A stretch of DNA of 64,000 bases from Leptothoe spongobia TAU-MAC 1115. Lineage in GTDB: Bacteria; Cyanobacteriota; Cyanobacteriia; Phormidesmidales; Phormidesmidaceae. The stretch is taken from NCBI RefSeq assembly GCF_018739885.1, contig NZ_JADOES010000005.1:97340-161339 (forward strand), in the 5' to 3' direction. Below the pieces are notes generated by a model. The model did not search any database. It saw only the letters and a program-made list of their open reading frames with translations, and was not told the origin of the DNA. The position numbers were made by a program, and so were the translations under genes. Below are positions 1 to 8,810 of the stretch, piece after piece (the first letter of the stretch is position 1; each line of letters begins with the position of its first letter).

Positions 1-1167
1 AACACCATATATTTCTAAGAAATTGATAATCCACTGACACTCTTCCCGAGGAAATTGTTCGTAGTAACGAATAAGATCAGCAATGCGAGCGTCTAAATAC
101 GGGTGGGAGTTGGGAGATGCCAGAATCAGCTTAAGCAGTACAATCGCCAGCGTCAGCGGTCGGCCATTGGTTAATAACAGACTAAACAGTGACGACGGAG
201 TTTCAGCATCTTCCGTCATCAGATAGTCAATCACGCGATTACTGGTTAGCAGTGCCAAAGAGGGATCCAGGGTTTTCTGATTAAACTTGAGGTACAACCC
301 GTTTAGCTTTGCCCTAAGCCTGTTTTCAAGGGTTACGACAAACTCAGTTTTGACAGCAGAAAAAAGCAGATATTCAACCAGGCTATTTTTATAGCTGGCA
401 TAGCTTAAACCATGGGTTTGCTCATGGAAAATCCGAGCCAGGTTACGGTGACTAAACATCCCACGTTTGGCCACCAGAGCCCTAATCACCCGCAATGCAC
501 TATCTCCCAGCATAGTCGGGTTATCTCGACGCCCTCGCTGAGTAGACATCTTTTGAAAATGGGCCGTATACATGGCTAAGTCAAACTTAAACTGGTTCCT
601 CAGCCGCTGTGATAAGGCCCTCGCAGCTTCTCGCTGCTCCAAAGGGTTACTAGTGTCTATATATTGCGGTGCTAGCAAATAGGCCGTATACCGCCTCGAC
701 CAGTTGGGGTCCTCGCTACTGAACCGATTTTCTACAAATAGCTTGAGGTCTTGAAAGTCATCGCTCTCTACAAAACTTTTCAACCATTGACGTAACCGCT
801 TGATCGTGGGCGAAACCGAAATTTTATGGATAGCTGGATCGGCAAATAGCTGAATAAGGCCACGGATAGCCCCATATTCGCGGGCAACCTCCCAGTTATT
901 GATCAAGATATAGCAGGAACGCTTGAGGGTATTGTGAAACTCCTTTTTATCGTTGGCAAAGAGGATGGCATAGAGTGCTGGCACGGTGTTCGTGCTAACA
1001 GTTTCATGATGCTGCAGAAAAAGTGACTTGAACTCTGCCAGCACATCTGCTGCAGGCCAAGATTTAACAATGTCTAGTAAAAAATCATAGATTGTTTGCT
1101 GGGCTTGCTGAACGTCTTGATGACGACGCCTGGGATTAAACGAATCAGAAACTCTATCAACAACCAT
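1..1167 (-). CDS. Conserved hypothetical protein, 3' end outside window
   Basis: The minus strand is open without a stop from the ATG at 1167 to base 1, giving at least 389 residues with the C-terminus beyond the window edge. The protein begins MVVDRVSDSFNPRRRH and is rich in helix-forming Leu, Lys, Glu and Arg. I see no signal peptide, membrane segment or catalytic motif that I recognise. The continuous frame and normal codon use support a real gene. The alpha-helical composition would fit an ARM/TPR-like solenoid, but that is only a guess. It is separated by about 340 bases from the tRNA gene on the same strand and appears to have its own promoter region. No function is assigned. Confidence 0.75.
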   Translation of the reverse strand, partial: MVVDRVSDSFNPRRRHQDVQQAQQTIYDFLLDIVKSWPAADVLAEFKSLFLQHHETVSTNTVPALYAILFANDKKEFHNTLKRSCYILINNWEVAREYGAIRGLIQLFADPAIHKISVSPTIKRLRQWLKSFVESDDFQDLKLFVENRFSSEDPNWSRRYTAYLLAPQYIDTSNPLEQREAARALSQRLRNQFKFDLAMYTAHFQKMSTQRGRRDNPTMLGDSALRVIRALVAKRGMFSHRNLARIFHEQTHGLSYASYKNSLVEYLLFSAVKTEFVVTLENRLRAKLNGLYLKFNQKTLDPSLALLTSNRVIDYLMTEDAETPSSLFSLLLTNGRPLTLAIVLLKLILASPNSHPYLDARIADLIRYYEQFPREECQWIINFLEIYGV

Positions 1168-1511
1168 GCAGATTATTGGTATACAAGGCCGTATGTACTA
1201 TTGCTAGAAACATCAGCGGCTAAATAGATAAATACTTAGTCGAAGCAAAGAAATATGTCCGGATATTCACTTTGTAACAAGAATACACCCACCTTGGAAA
1301 GTATATTTACTCTGAAGTCCTCTCCGTAGCACTACTGATCGACTAATCATACGTATGCTTGAAAAGGGCAAACTCCATAGCTGGCATACCTTGTAATACC
1401 TAAAAACGCTTAATGTCAGTAACGAAATTCGTGCCATTGCACTTTTGGTACAAACTTACAGACAAATTGTATAGCGTTAGCTTTTTAGAATAGCTAAAGA
1501 AACGATAAAAA
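1168..1511. other. Intergenic region between partial gene and tRNA-Leu
   Basis: This 344-base AT-rich stretch lies upstream of the minus-strand gene at 1-1167 and downstream of the minus-strand tRNA-Leu gene. No open frame of interest, strong hairpin or repeat is visible. It presumably holds the promoter of the 1-1167 gene and the tRNA 3' processing region. Confidence 0.5.
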
Positions 1512-1562
1512 TGGGGGCGGAGGGACTTGAACCCTCACGACCGTTTAAGGTCAGCGGATTTT

Positions 1563-1867
1563 CACCCTCCCACAGCTTTCGCTGTTGCCACGCAAAGCGG
1601 GCTTTGAGGATTGGACCCTCCCTTTACCCTCGACTTGACGTTAGGGTAGCTCCCGTCGGGCCTCTGCACCTTCCCTCTAAAGGGATGAAAGATGAAGCAT
1701 GAAGGATGAGTTTATTTTCCGCCTTCCGCCTTTCGCCTTTCGCCTTTTAAAGGGCTTGGCTCAGGATTGCCGTATCTCCACCCATAAAAATTGGTTATGG
1801 AGACTTAGGTTTCCCTGAGTTTGAGAGCTTCCACTTAGCAGATTTCTCCACTAAGGCTCAGTTTTCT
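1563..1867 (-). ncRNA. Group I intron in the tRNA-Leu(UAA) anticodon
   Basis: The 305-nt intervening sequence sits between U34 and A35 of tRNA-Leu(UAA), the conserved site of the ancient cyanobacterial/plastid group IC3 intron. Core segments are readable on the minus strand: CAATCCTGAGCC (Q-like), GACGGGAGCTACCCTAACG (R-like) and AGGGTCCAATCCTCAAAG (S-like). The intron ends in G at 1563, as group I introns do. No intron-encoded endonuclease is present. A peripheral stem at 1684-1744 is built of heptamer repeats. It should self-splice in the precursor tRNA. Confidence 0.93.
1684..1744. repeat. Heptanucleotide repeats forming the intron P6b-like stem
   Basis: Four heptamers of the GATGAAA/GATGAAG/CATGAAG/GATGAGT type (1684-1711) face four heptamers of TTCCGCC/TTTCGCC type (1717-1744). 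The two arms are largely complementary with one recurring A-C mismatch per unit, so the RNA would form a long periodic hairpin. Heptamer repeats in the P6b stem of trnL introns are known from Nostoc and relatives. The unit sequence here is of a different class from the TDNGATT type. Confidence 0.8.
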
Positions 1868-2057
1868 AAGTCCGCAGCGTCTACCATTCCGCCACGCCCC
1901 CTTAGTTGGTCACTGACTGAAATTTCAGTGTAGACATTTAGCCTACTAGAAAGTGTCAGCCAAGAAACACCTGTTTAATTCCAACACCAACTGGTACTCT
2001 GTGCAACCCCCTGAACGTTATGATGACTAACGATATGTGCGAAGTGTCTGCAGATTC

Positions 2058-2288
2058 ATGGATAACCTCGATATCTCACTTTTGATTACGCTGGCGGTTT
2101 ATGCCGGGTTGGCAGGGCTCTATTTGCTAGTAATTCCTGGAGTACTGCTTTTTTATCTAAAGCAGCGTTGGAATGTGGCTACATCCATAGAGCGCCTATT
2201 GATTTACTCGTTGGTGTTTGTATTTTTTCCAGGGATGCTATTGCTATCGCCCTTTCTCAACTTTAGACCTCAACGGCGTGAGATTTAG
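2058..2288 (+). CDS. ndhL: NAD(P)H-quinone oxidoreductase subunit L
   Basis: This 76-aa hydrophobic protein is a membrane subunit of the cyanobacterial NDH-1 complex. The complex moves electrons from ferredoxin to plastoquinone in the thylakoid membrane and supports cyclic electron flow and CO2 uptake. Two membrane helices are visible (about residues 5-27 and 43-66), and the C-terminus [15 protein letters not shown] is the NdhL hallmark. The ATG at 2058 (MDNLDISLL) fits family length; an upstream in-frame GTG at 2037 would add seven unlikely residues. The gene is 2 bases from the next one and in the common cyanobacterial order ndhL-DUF3007-trpA. Confidence 0.93.
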   Translation: MDNLDISLLITLAVYAGLAGLYLLVIPGVLLFYLKQRWNVATSIERLLIYSLVFVFFPGMLLLSPFLNFRPQRREI

Positions 2289-2290
2289 TT

Positions 2291-2608
2291 ATGCGGCGAA
2301 TTGATGTGATCGGGATTGGGCTCGGTGTCTTTGTGGTTGGAGGAGGGTTGTACTTGATACTTTCCCTGGCTGGTTTAGATGGGATTTCGGCAGGAATCTG
2401 GAGTCAGGTGATTTTTGCAGGCGGTCTACTGGGCTGGGTACTGACCTATTTGACTCGGGTGTTTTCCCAACGCATGACCTACAACCAGCAGCTCAAAGAC
2501 TATGAGGATGCAGTCCTTCAGAAACGTCTGGATGAGATGTCTGATGAAGAGTTAGCTCAGCTACAGTCGGAGCTAGAGGCAGAGAAACGGCCCCAATCAT
2601 CGTCCTAA
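2291..2608 (+). CDS. DUF3007 family membrane protein
   Basis: The 105-aa product starts [19 protein letters not shown], has two predicted membrane helices (residues 5-28 and 38-58) and a charged tail rich in Glu, Gln and Lys (from about 70) that looks helical. This is the DUF3007 family found in cyanobacteria and plants, usually between ndhL and trpA as here. It starts 2 bases after ndhL stops, so the two are very likely cotranscribed. Its molecular role is not established from the sequence; an association with thylakoid NDH-1 is inference from the neighbourhood. Confidence 0.85.
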   Translation: MRRIDVIGIGLGVFVVGGGLYLILSLAGLDGISAGIWSQVIFAGGLLGWVLTYLTRVFSQRMTYNQQLKDYEDAVLQKRLDEMSDEELAQLQSELEAEKRPQSSS

Positions 2609-2646
2609 TTTTTTCAGATCAAATACACGGATCAAACACACAAACT

Positions 2647-3450
2647 ATGGGTAAATCGGTTTCAGCGCAATTTCAGGCGTTGTGCGATCGCAAAAGCTGT
2701 GCACTTATTCCATTCATTACAGCGGGCGATCCTGATTTGGAAACGACAGCAGCAGCGTTACGAGCGTTGGATCGAGCTGGAGCAGATTTAATTGAGTTGG
2801 GTGTCCCCTACTCTGATCCATTAGCCGATGGTCCAGTCATCCAGGCAGCAGCGACACGGGCATTGGAACGGGGGGTCACTCTGGATGCAGTATTGAATCT
2901 GGTGGCTGAAGTATCCCCAGAGCTATCTGCACCGATTGTGCTGTTTACCTATTACAATCCCATCCTCAACCGGGGGATTCAGCAATTTCTCCAGGATATT
3001 CATCGGGCAGGAGCTCGCGGTCTAGTCGTACCGGATCTACCTCTAGAAGAAATGGAGGTGCTGCTACAGCCCGCTAAAGAGATTGGGATTGAAGTAACGC
3101 TACTGGTAGCACCCACTACTCCAAAAGAACGAATTATTGCGATCGCACAGCAATGCCAAGGCTTTATCTATTTGGTCAGCGTTACCGGGGTTACCGGCAT
3201 GCGTAGCGAAATAGGCAGTCGTGTACAAGATTTATTGCAAGAGCTACACACCGTTACCGATAAACCGATTGGTGTTGGATTTGGCGTATCATCACCAGAG
3301 CAGGCTGCTCAGCTAAAGGCCTGGGGTGCCGATGGGGTCATTGTTGGTAGTGCCTTTGTTAAACGGCTAGCCTCAGATAGCACAAGCCAGACTGCGGGGG
3401 TTGCTGATGTGGAAACCTTTTGCCAGCAGCTCAAGACAGCCCTAGACTGA
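2647..3450 (+). CDS. trpA: Tryptophan synthase alpha subunit
   Basis: The 267-aa protein cleaves indole-3-glycerol phosphate to indole and glyceraldehyde 3-phosphate, the step before the TrpB reaction in tryptophan synthesis. The catalytic segment [19 protein letters not shown] holds the conserved Glu and Asp. Phosphate-binding glycines appear in [12 protein letters not shown] and [12 protein letters not shown], with [13 protein letters not shown] near the end. Length matches the family. It follows DUF3007 by 38 bases and may be read through from ndhL. Confidence 0.97.
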   Translation: MGKSVSAQFQALCDRKSCALIPFITAGDPDLETTAAALRALDRAGADLIELGVPYSDPLADGPVIQAAATRALERGVTLDAVLNLVAEVSPELSAPIVLFTYYNPILNRGIQQFLQDIHRAGARGLVVPDLPLEEMEVLLQPAKEIGIEVTLLVAPTTPKERIIAIAQQCQGFIYLVSVTGVTGMRSEIGSRVQDLLQELHTVTDKPIGVGFGVSSPEQAAQLKAWGADGVIVGSAFVKRLASDSTSQTAGVADVETFCQQLKTALD

Positions 3451-3549
3451 CAAAAACAGCAACATTCTTCAAAAATACTGTTTTCACACGGGTCTGTTAA
3501 TGGAGCAAATCTGTTGCTTCATTAGGCAACAGCGGCTTCAAAGCATTTT

Positions 3550-3580
3550 GTTGAGATCGACAAATTCTGTCGATCTCAAC
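3550..3580. other. 13-bp perfect inverted repeat
   Basis: Arms GTTGAGATCGACA (3550-3562) and TGTCGATCTCAAC (3568-3580) are perfectly complementary with a 5-base loop, AATTC. It lies 100 bases after trpA. No T-run follows on either strand, so it is not a standard intrinsic terminator. It could be an operator, an RNA stability element or a repeat-family member. Confidence 0.6.
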
Positions 3581-4132
3581 CACTCCCTCTGTCTCCCTAC
3601 GGCTCATTTCGTTAGAGCACACAATGAGATGAGCAATTTCAGTAATCAACCTGGGCAGCAGGTCAAAATTATATCAGTGCCACAACAAGTTCATACATCA
3701 GAACACTCCTTTGTACATTAATATCCGGATTCTTCTTGATGAGGCCACATCAGACGATGTCGTAACAGCGCTTACGTGTTACGAACTGATGATAAATATT
3801 GCAGCATATGAACTTCAATGATTCTTCATGTTCATTTAAGCGATCTTCAACCAACACCTAGATCTCTCTTAAGTCAGGACATGGGAGTGGCGATCCCCAT
3901 GAATTTAGTAGGCGAAATTGCTAAATTTTACAGATCTTTTCCTATTTACAATCAAAGTTTCCTGATTCAGTGTGTCTCCGTATCAACCCTTAAAAATTAC
4001 CTGATGTTGTTAGGTATTGCACTCTTCTAAACTGGAGTGTCATAATCCTTGACCAGAGATAGGAATAACCGTATAAATACGGCAAACTTCCTTGATTTAT
4101 TGAGTTGTCAAACACTTTTGGTCAGTGGTTAT

Positions 4133-4174
4133 CCTTAGACCGGCAGCAAAATCTCTAGGCCTGCAAGTCTAAGG
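4133..4174 (+). promoter_or_regulatory. Possible structured leader element
   Basis: CCTTAGAC (4133-4140) and GTCTAAGG (4167-4174) form an 8-bp stem whose 26-base loop holds a further short GCAG/CTGC pairing. It lies about 155 bases upstream of the first gene of the envelope operon, within its likely 5' leader. No known riboswitch class was recognised. Confidence 0.3.
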
Positions 4175-4329
4175 TGGCTGGAGTATTTACTTAAGTGTTT
4201 TTCAATTCATTTACAGAATGCATGTGATCAAGAGTCATATGTGGTTGCAAATGGTTACTTTGAGTTGCTTGTAAATAAAGGGCGATGTTGATCAGCCGTT
4301 TGCTTTGTTGTTGGTGCCTGTGAGGGGTT

Positions 4330-5304
4330 ATGAGAGTTCTGAAAAACCGTCCTAGAGGTGCTGTCCGGCACTTACTTAAAGCTGTAAGTTTTTTCTTGGT
4401 GGGTGTTCTGCTGAGCACGTTGCTGGTTTACACCCATGCCCCTGTGATGCCGGTAAGTGCTCAGGTCCAGATTGAAAATACCGCATCTGGAACCTTTGAC
4501 GATCCGAGTAATCCCAACCGTAATCGGTTGTTAGTCGTTCCAGCCAACACAACAAGAGTTGGAACTAGCACGGGTAATCAACTGCTGAGACTGACAAAGA
4601 CAGCCGACAAATCCGCTGCTGAACCCGGTGACGTGGTGATTTATCGATTACTAGTTGAAAACCTGAGCACCGTGGCAGCTACTCCCTTGACCGTTATGGA
4701 TAATCTGCCACGGGGTTTGGAATATATCGAAGACTCGGTCAATACAGCGCCAACTCCGCCTAACTTAACGTCCTTTACCCCTTCGGGGCGGCAGCTTGAT
4801 TTTCAATTTGATTCTTTAGCCGCTGGCACAGCGCTACAAATTCTCTACGCAGTCACACTGACGCCTGATTCAGTTCGCGGCTCTGGTGTGAACGTAGCGT
4901 CAGCATCAGCCCCCGGATTCCCAACGGCCCAGGCTGAGTTTCGCTTAACCATCCGTCCTGGCATCCTGTCTGATTGTGGCACCATCATTGGCCGAGTCTT
5001 TGTGGACAAAAACTTTGATGGTGAGCAGCAGACCGGTGAGCCTGGTGTACCCAATGCAGTCATTTACTTGGATGACGGTAACCGTATCATTGCTGACCCA
5101 GACGGCTTATTCTCCATGGCTAACGTGGTATCGGGCAATCGCGTCGGTGTCCTTGACCTGAGCAGTTTGCCAGGTTACACCTTGGCTCCTAACCTCTACC
5201 GCCTAGAAAACAACAGTCAGTCTAGATTGGTGCGATTAGAAGCAGGTGGTCTGGCACGTATGAACTTTGCAGTAACACCAACCTATGGGGAGGGGCAGAA
5301 CTAA
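4330..5304 (+). CDS. Exported DUF11 / SdrD B-like domain protein (operon gene 1)
   Basis: The 324-aa product has an N-terminal hydrophobic segment (about 16-36) ending at VSAQ, a plausible signal-peptidase site. A DUF11 repeat follows (about 88-195; GDVVIYRLLVENLS, MDNLPRGLEYIEDS). The C-terminal SdrD B-like/carboxypeptidase-regulatory-like beta domain starts about residue 215 (IIGRVFVDKNFDGEQQTGE, PGVPNAVIYLDDG). Such domains occur in secreted surface proteins. It overlaps the start of the next gene (TAATG type), so it is the first gene of a translationally coupled operon. Likely location is the periplasm or outer surface; no enzymatic motif was seen. Confidence 0.82.
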   Translation: MRVLKNRPRGAVRHLLKAVSFFLVGVLLSTLLVYTHAPVMPVSAQVQIENTASGTFDDPSNPNRNRLLVVPANTTRVGTSTGNQLLRLTKTADKSAAEPGDVVIYRLLVENLSTVAATPLTVMDNLPRGLEYIEDSVNTAPTPPNLTSFTPSGRQLDFQFDSLAAGTALQILYAVTLTPDSVRGSGVNVASASAPGFPTAQAEFRLTIRPGILSDCGTIIGRVFVDKNFDGEQQTGEPGVPNAVIYLDDGNRIIADPDGLFSMANVVSGNRVGVLDLSSLPGYTLAPNLYRLENNSQSRLVRLEAGGLARMNFAVTPTYGEGQN

Positions 5305-8300
5305 TGATGATGCGTCTGTTATCAAATTCAATCTGTTTGGGACTGCTCACTACATTGACAGGTGCAATAGCACTGGTCCAGCCAGCCAAAGCAGCTCAAG
5401 AACAAACAGCTAGTTTTCAAACCTTTGAAACCACCCAATCATTGCTATCAGCAAGCACTGGGCTACCAGGAAACACTGATGCAATTGACGTTCTAGAGGC
5501 TGACACTCCAGCCCTATTGACCCAGGCTAGTGATGACCTGCCTAGCGATCTGCTTGATGCCAATACACTGCCAGTGGAAGAAGATCCTGGTGAGGCTGAC
5601 GGATTTATTGATGAAACAATTATTCGTCAAGTCCCGAGTAGTCTGCCCCCACTGATCCAAGATGAACTAGGGGATGAGCTCACCCTAGAGATTTTTCCGG
5701 TAGGTGATTCCTTCTTGCCTGCCGATGGTCGGTCCACCCTCAAGTTAAGAGGCTCTATTTTGGATGCCTCTGATCGGTCTGTGAATAAGGACGTTGTCGT
5801 CACGCTGACCACATCAGCAGGTACGTTTATCGGTGCCGATTACGACATTGACCGTAGTGGTTTTCAAATACTGGCTCGTCAAGGAGAATTTGAGGTTGAA
5901 CTGCGTTCATCTCTCGATGCTCAAACGGTAACCGTGCGAGCCAGTGTGCCTGCCCGAGAAGCGTTAGGTTTGGTCGGTGATGAAGCAACCGCTCAGCGAC
6001 CGGTTGCTGAGCTGGATGGCTACACTCAGCTAAATTTCACCACCCCCTATCGCCCGTCGTTGGTCGCTGGTGTCGTTGACTTTCGCTTTGGTCCTGGTGC
6101 TACTGATTTTTGGGGTCGCTATGCGGACTTCCTCGATCCAGGAGACATCGGCGACTATGAAGCAGATCTGGATGCGGGTATTTTTGCAACCGGGACCATT
6201 GGTGACTGGTTGTTAACGGCAGCGTTTAATAGCGAGCGCGCCCTAAATGAACGCTGTAATGATAACCGTCTATATCGAGATGTTCAAAACTGTGAACAGA
6301 CTTATCCCACCTATGGCGATAACTCAACCACTGACTTTTTGACGCCCTCTATCGATAGCTTCTACGTTCGTTTTCAACAAGATTCTCAAATCGTCGGCTA
6401 CGAACCCAACTTCTTTATGTGGGGGGACTACAACACGGAGGAATTTTCTCGGTTCTCCCAGGAATTTTCGGCGTTAAATCGTCAGCTCCATGGCTTTAAG
6501 GGTAACTACACGTTTGCCAATGGCCTACAGCTGACTGCTCTCTATGCCAATGATTTGCGAGCGTTGCAGCGGGACACCATCGTCCCCGATGGCACCAGCG
6601 GTTACTACTTCTTGTCCCGCCGTCTGATATTGGCTGGGAGTGAGGATCTCTTCTTTGAAATCGAAGAACTCAACCGACCAGGGACAGTCATTGAAAGAGT
6701 GCGATTGTCGCGGGGTGTGGACTACAGCATTGACTACGATCGTGGTTCCGTTCTGTTCAACAGTCCTGTGTCTGCTGTTGATGCCAATCCATTTGGGCCA
6801 GCGTTAATCCGTCGCATCGTGGCCACATACCAAGTGGACGGTGACGAAGCTGAAGGTAATTTGTTTGGAGGACGGCTACAGTACAACTTTGATACCAGCC
6901 TTGAATCACCCAGCTGGGTAGGGGCGTCAGCGATCTTTGAAGACCAAGGAGCCCAAGACTTTAGTCTCCTCGGTCTAGATGCTCTGATTCCGTTGGGGAA
7001 TAATGCACAGCTGGTAGCTGAGGTGGCTCGGTCTGAGCTAGACAATCCCCTGGTGGATGAAGAGGGCGTTGCCGTCAGGCTTGAAGCTACTGGCCAAATC
7101 ACTCCTGACTTGGGAGGTACGGCCTATTTTAGAAATGCTGAAAGCGGTTTCCGCAACAGCGCCACCACTAGTTTTAGACCAGGACAGACTCGCTGGGGTG
7201 GTCAGCTGGGCTATAACGTCAGTCGCAACACTCAGCTGCAATTTCAGTTTGATCGTGAAGAAAACGACGGCAACGAAGATCTCATTCCCACCACCCTGGA
7301 TGAACTGATTAATCCTGGATTGACACGACCCACCGGAGCCGTTGTCAATAACTCGCTGACCACGGTTCGAGCTGGGATACAGCAACAGTTTGGAGCGCTC
7401 ACAGGTAACCTGGACTGGGTTTATCGCGATCGCAACGACCGAGTCACCGGCAACGATGTTGAATCTAACTTGATATCAGCAGGTTTAACCTGGCCTCTTG
7501 CGGAAAAAGTCTCTCTCCGGGCTCAAACTGACATTGCCATCGGCGATGAAGATGAAGCTTATCCCGGTCAGACCGTTGTTGGCGTGGACTGGGCTGTCCT
7601 GCCAGAGGTAACGCTGAGATTTGCCCAGCGGTTCTTCCACGACGATGACATTACCCCCGATGCTCTCACCACCGTTGATGCTCTGGTCAATTATGACCTT
7701 ACCGATAACACTCATCTCACTGGCCGCTATTCCGTTCTGGGAGCCAACAGCGGCATGAGTGGTCAAGGAGCCTTGGGATTAAACCATCGGATTAATCTCA
7801 GTCCTGGTTTACATGTAGATTTAGGCTACCAGCGAATTTTTGGTGATAGCCTGTCGTCCATTACAGGCGGAAACCAGTTTGCCCAACCCTATGCTGTGGG
7901 GCAATCGGCAGCATCCCTGGGTTTGATAAGTGGCAGCACCTACACGGTGGGTCTGGAATACACTGATAATTCTGATTTCCAGGCCAGTGCCCGATTTGAG
8001 CATCGCGACTCGGATGGTGAAGACAATACAGTGATCACTGCATCCGCTGCCGGTAAGCTATCCCCAGCCCTCACCACCTTACTGCGGTTAGAACATGCCA
8101 ACTTTGGTAACTTTACCAACGACACGGTTAGCAATCGACTGAACAGTTCTACCAGTGCTCGTTTAGGCCTGGCCTATCGTAATCCTTACAGCGATAAGTT
8201 CAATGGATTGTTGAGCTATGAATACGCCATCAACCCATCGAGTACCCCCAACTCTCTATTAGTAGGTGCAGGCTCAGACTCGATTCAGGAACACACCCTG

Positions 8301-8810
8301 GCCATGGAGGGGATTTATGCCCCCAGCTGGCGTTGGGAGTTTTACGGCAAGTATGCCCTGCGGGCAACCAATGCAGACCTGGATTCTTTGGGAGTGTCAT
8401 CGACCAATGCCATTCACCTGGGGCAGTTTAGGGCCACCCACCGGTTTGCCTACCGCTGGGATGTTACCGGTGAAGTGCGCTACATTACCCAACCTGAAAC
8501 CAACTACGACGAAGTTGGTTTTGCCCTCGAAGCAGGTTACTACATGACTCCCGAGTTGCGGCTCGGTTTGGGTTATAGCTTTGGTAGTGTGAACGATCGT
8601 TCCCTGGGCGGCAGCGGTTACCGGTCTGACGATGGTCCTTACATTGGTATCACCTTTAAGGTGAACGAACTTTGGGACCAGTTTGGTTTACAGCAGGTGG
8701 CTCCATCACAGCAAGAAGAATCTTTGGTGGAAACGGATAGTTCGCCACCGCCAGAATCAGTCAGTAGCAATCCGGTTTCTTCACAGACAACAAATGGGGG
8801 TGAGGAGTAA
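5304..8810 (+). CDS. Large outer-membrane beta-barrel protein with N-terminal Ig-like domain (operon gene 2)
   Basis: The 1168-aa protein opens with a signal peptide (cleavage near QPAKA-AQ, residue 31) and an acidic linker. An invasin/Big-1-like Ig domain (about 125-215) includes LPADGRSTLKLRGSILDAS. The remaining 900 residues alternate short amphipathic strands with Asp/Asn/Gly turns, typical of a large barrel (QLQFQFDREEN, LNWVYRD-like strands, final strand GPYIGITFKVNELW). A polar tail follows. It is longer than most porins and resembles TonB-receptor-size barrels, but no TonB box or plug was recognised. It overlaps both neighbours by one to four bases. A secretion or anchoring role for the DUF11 partners is inference. 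Confidence 0.75.
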   Translation: MMMRLLSNSICLGLLTTLTGAIALVQPAKAAQEQTASFQTFETTQSLLSASTGLPGNTDAIDVLEADTPALLTQASDDLPSDLLDANTLPVEEDPGEADGFIDETIIRQVPSSLPPLIQDELGDELTLEIFPVGDSFLPADGRSTLKLRGSILDASDRSVNKDVVVTLTTSAGTFIGADYDIDRSGFQILARQGEFEVELRSSLDAQTVTVRASVPAREALGLVGDEATAQRPVAELDGYTQLNFTTPYRPSLVAGVVDFRFGPGATDFWGRYADFLDPGDIGDYEADLDAGIFATGTIGDWLLTAAFNSERALNERCNDNRLYRDVQNCEQTYPTYGDNSTTDFLTPSIDSFYVRFQQDSQIVGYEPNFFMWGDYNTEEFSRFSQEFSALNRQLHGFKGNYTFANGLQLTALYANDLRALQRDTIVPDGTSGYYFLSRRLILAGSEDLFFEIEELNRPGTVIERVRLSRGVDYSIDYDRGSVLFNSPVSAVDANPFGPALIRRIVATYQVDGDEAEGNLFGGRLQYNFDTSLESPSWVGASAIFEDQGAQDFSLLGLDALIPLGNNAQLVAEVARSELDNPLVDEEGVAVRLEATGQITPDLGGTAYFRNAESGFRNSATTSFRPGQTRWGGQLGYNVSRNTQLQFQFDREENDGNEDLIPTTLDELINPGLTRPTGAVVNNSLTTVRAGIQQQFGALTGNLDWVYRDRNDRVTGNDVESNLISAGLTWPLAEKVSLRAQTDIAIGDEDEAYPGQTVVGVDWAVLPEVTLRFAQRFFHDDDITPDALTTVDALVNYDLTDNTHLTGRYSVLGANSGMSGQGALGLNHRINLSPGLHVDLGYQRIFGDSLSSITGGNQFAQPYAVGQSAASLGLISGSTYTVGLEYTDNSDFQASARFEHRDSDGEDNTVITASAAGKLSPALTTLLRLEHANFGNFTNDTVSNRLNSSTSARLGLAYRNPYSDKFNGLLSYEYAINPSSTPNSLLVGAGSDSIQEHTLAMEGIYAPSWRWEFYGKYALRATNADLDSLGVSSTNAIHLGQFRATHRFAYRWDVTGEVRYITQPETNYDEVGFALEAGYYMTPELRLGLGYSFGSVNDRSLGGSGYRSDDGPYIGITFKVNELWDQFGLQQVAPSQQEESLVETDSSPPPESVSSNPVSSQTTNGGEE

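Larger units (their letters stand above)
1512..1901 (-). tRNA. trnL-UAA: tRNA-Leu(UAA), split by a group I intron
   Basis: On the minus strand the acceptor arm GGGGGCG (1901-1895) pairs with CGCCCCC near 1513-1519, with discriminator A at 1512 and no encoded CCA. The 5' exon (1901-1868, 34 nt) ends GGACTT, placing the interruption after U34 of the anticodon. The 3' exon (1562-1512, 51 nt) begins AAAATCCGC. Joined exons give an 85-nt class II tRNA with the long variable arm usual for tRNA-Leu and anticodon UAA. This is the classic cyanobacterial and plastid arrangement. Exon ends were set by the anticodon-loop position and the intron-terminal G. Confidence 0.95.
3451..4329. other. Long intergenic region upstream of the envelope operon
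   Basis: These 879 bases between trpA and the operon at 4330 carry no convincing gene. Small open frames at 3500-3721 and 3818-4030 lack family resemblance and good start signals. The stretch does hold a 13-bp perfect hairpin (3550-3580) and a longer-loop stem (4133-4174). It is AT-rich toward 3750-4250, compatible with promoters and a long 5' leader for the 4330-14778 operon. Confidence 0.5.

Noticed and set aside
1511..1702. Open frame of 63 codons on the plus strand
   Set aside because: It is antisense to the tRNA-Leu 3' exon and intron and has no protein features.
3452..3484. AAAACAG/CTGTTTT stem as trpA terminator
   Set aside because: Seven A/T-rich pairs with an 18-base loop are too weak to support a terminator call.
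3500..3721. 73-codon open frame after trpA
   Set aside because: It spans a 13-bp perfect hairpin, lacks a ribosome site and resembles no family.
3818..4030. 70-codon open frame in the long leader region
   Set aside because: Low-complexity translation of AT-rich DNA with no recognisable motif.
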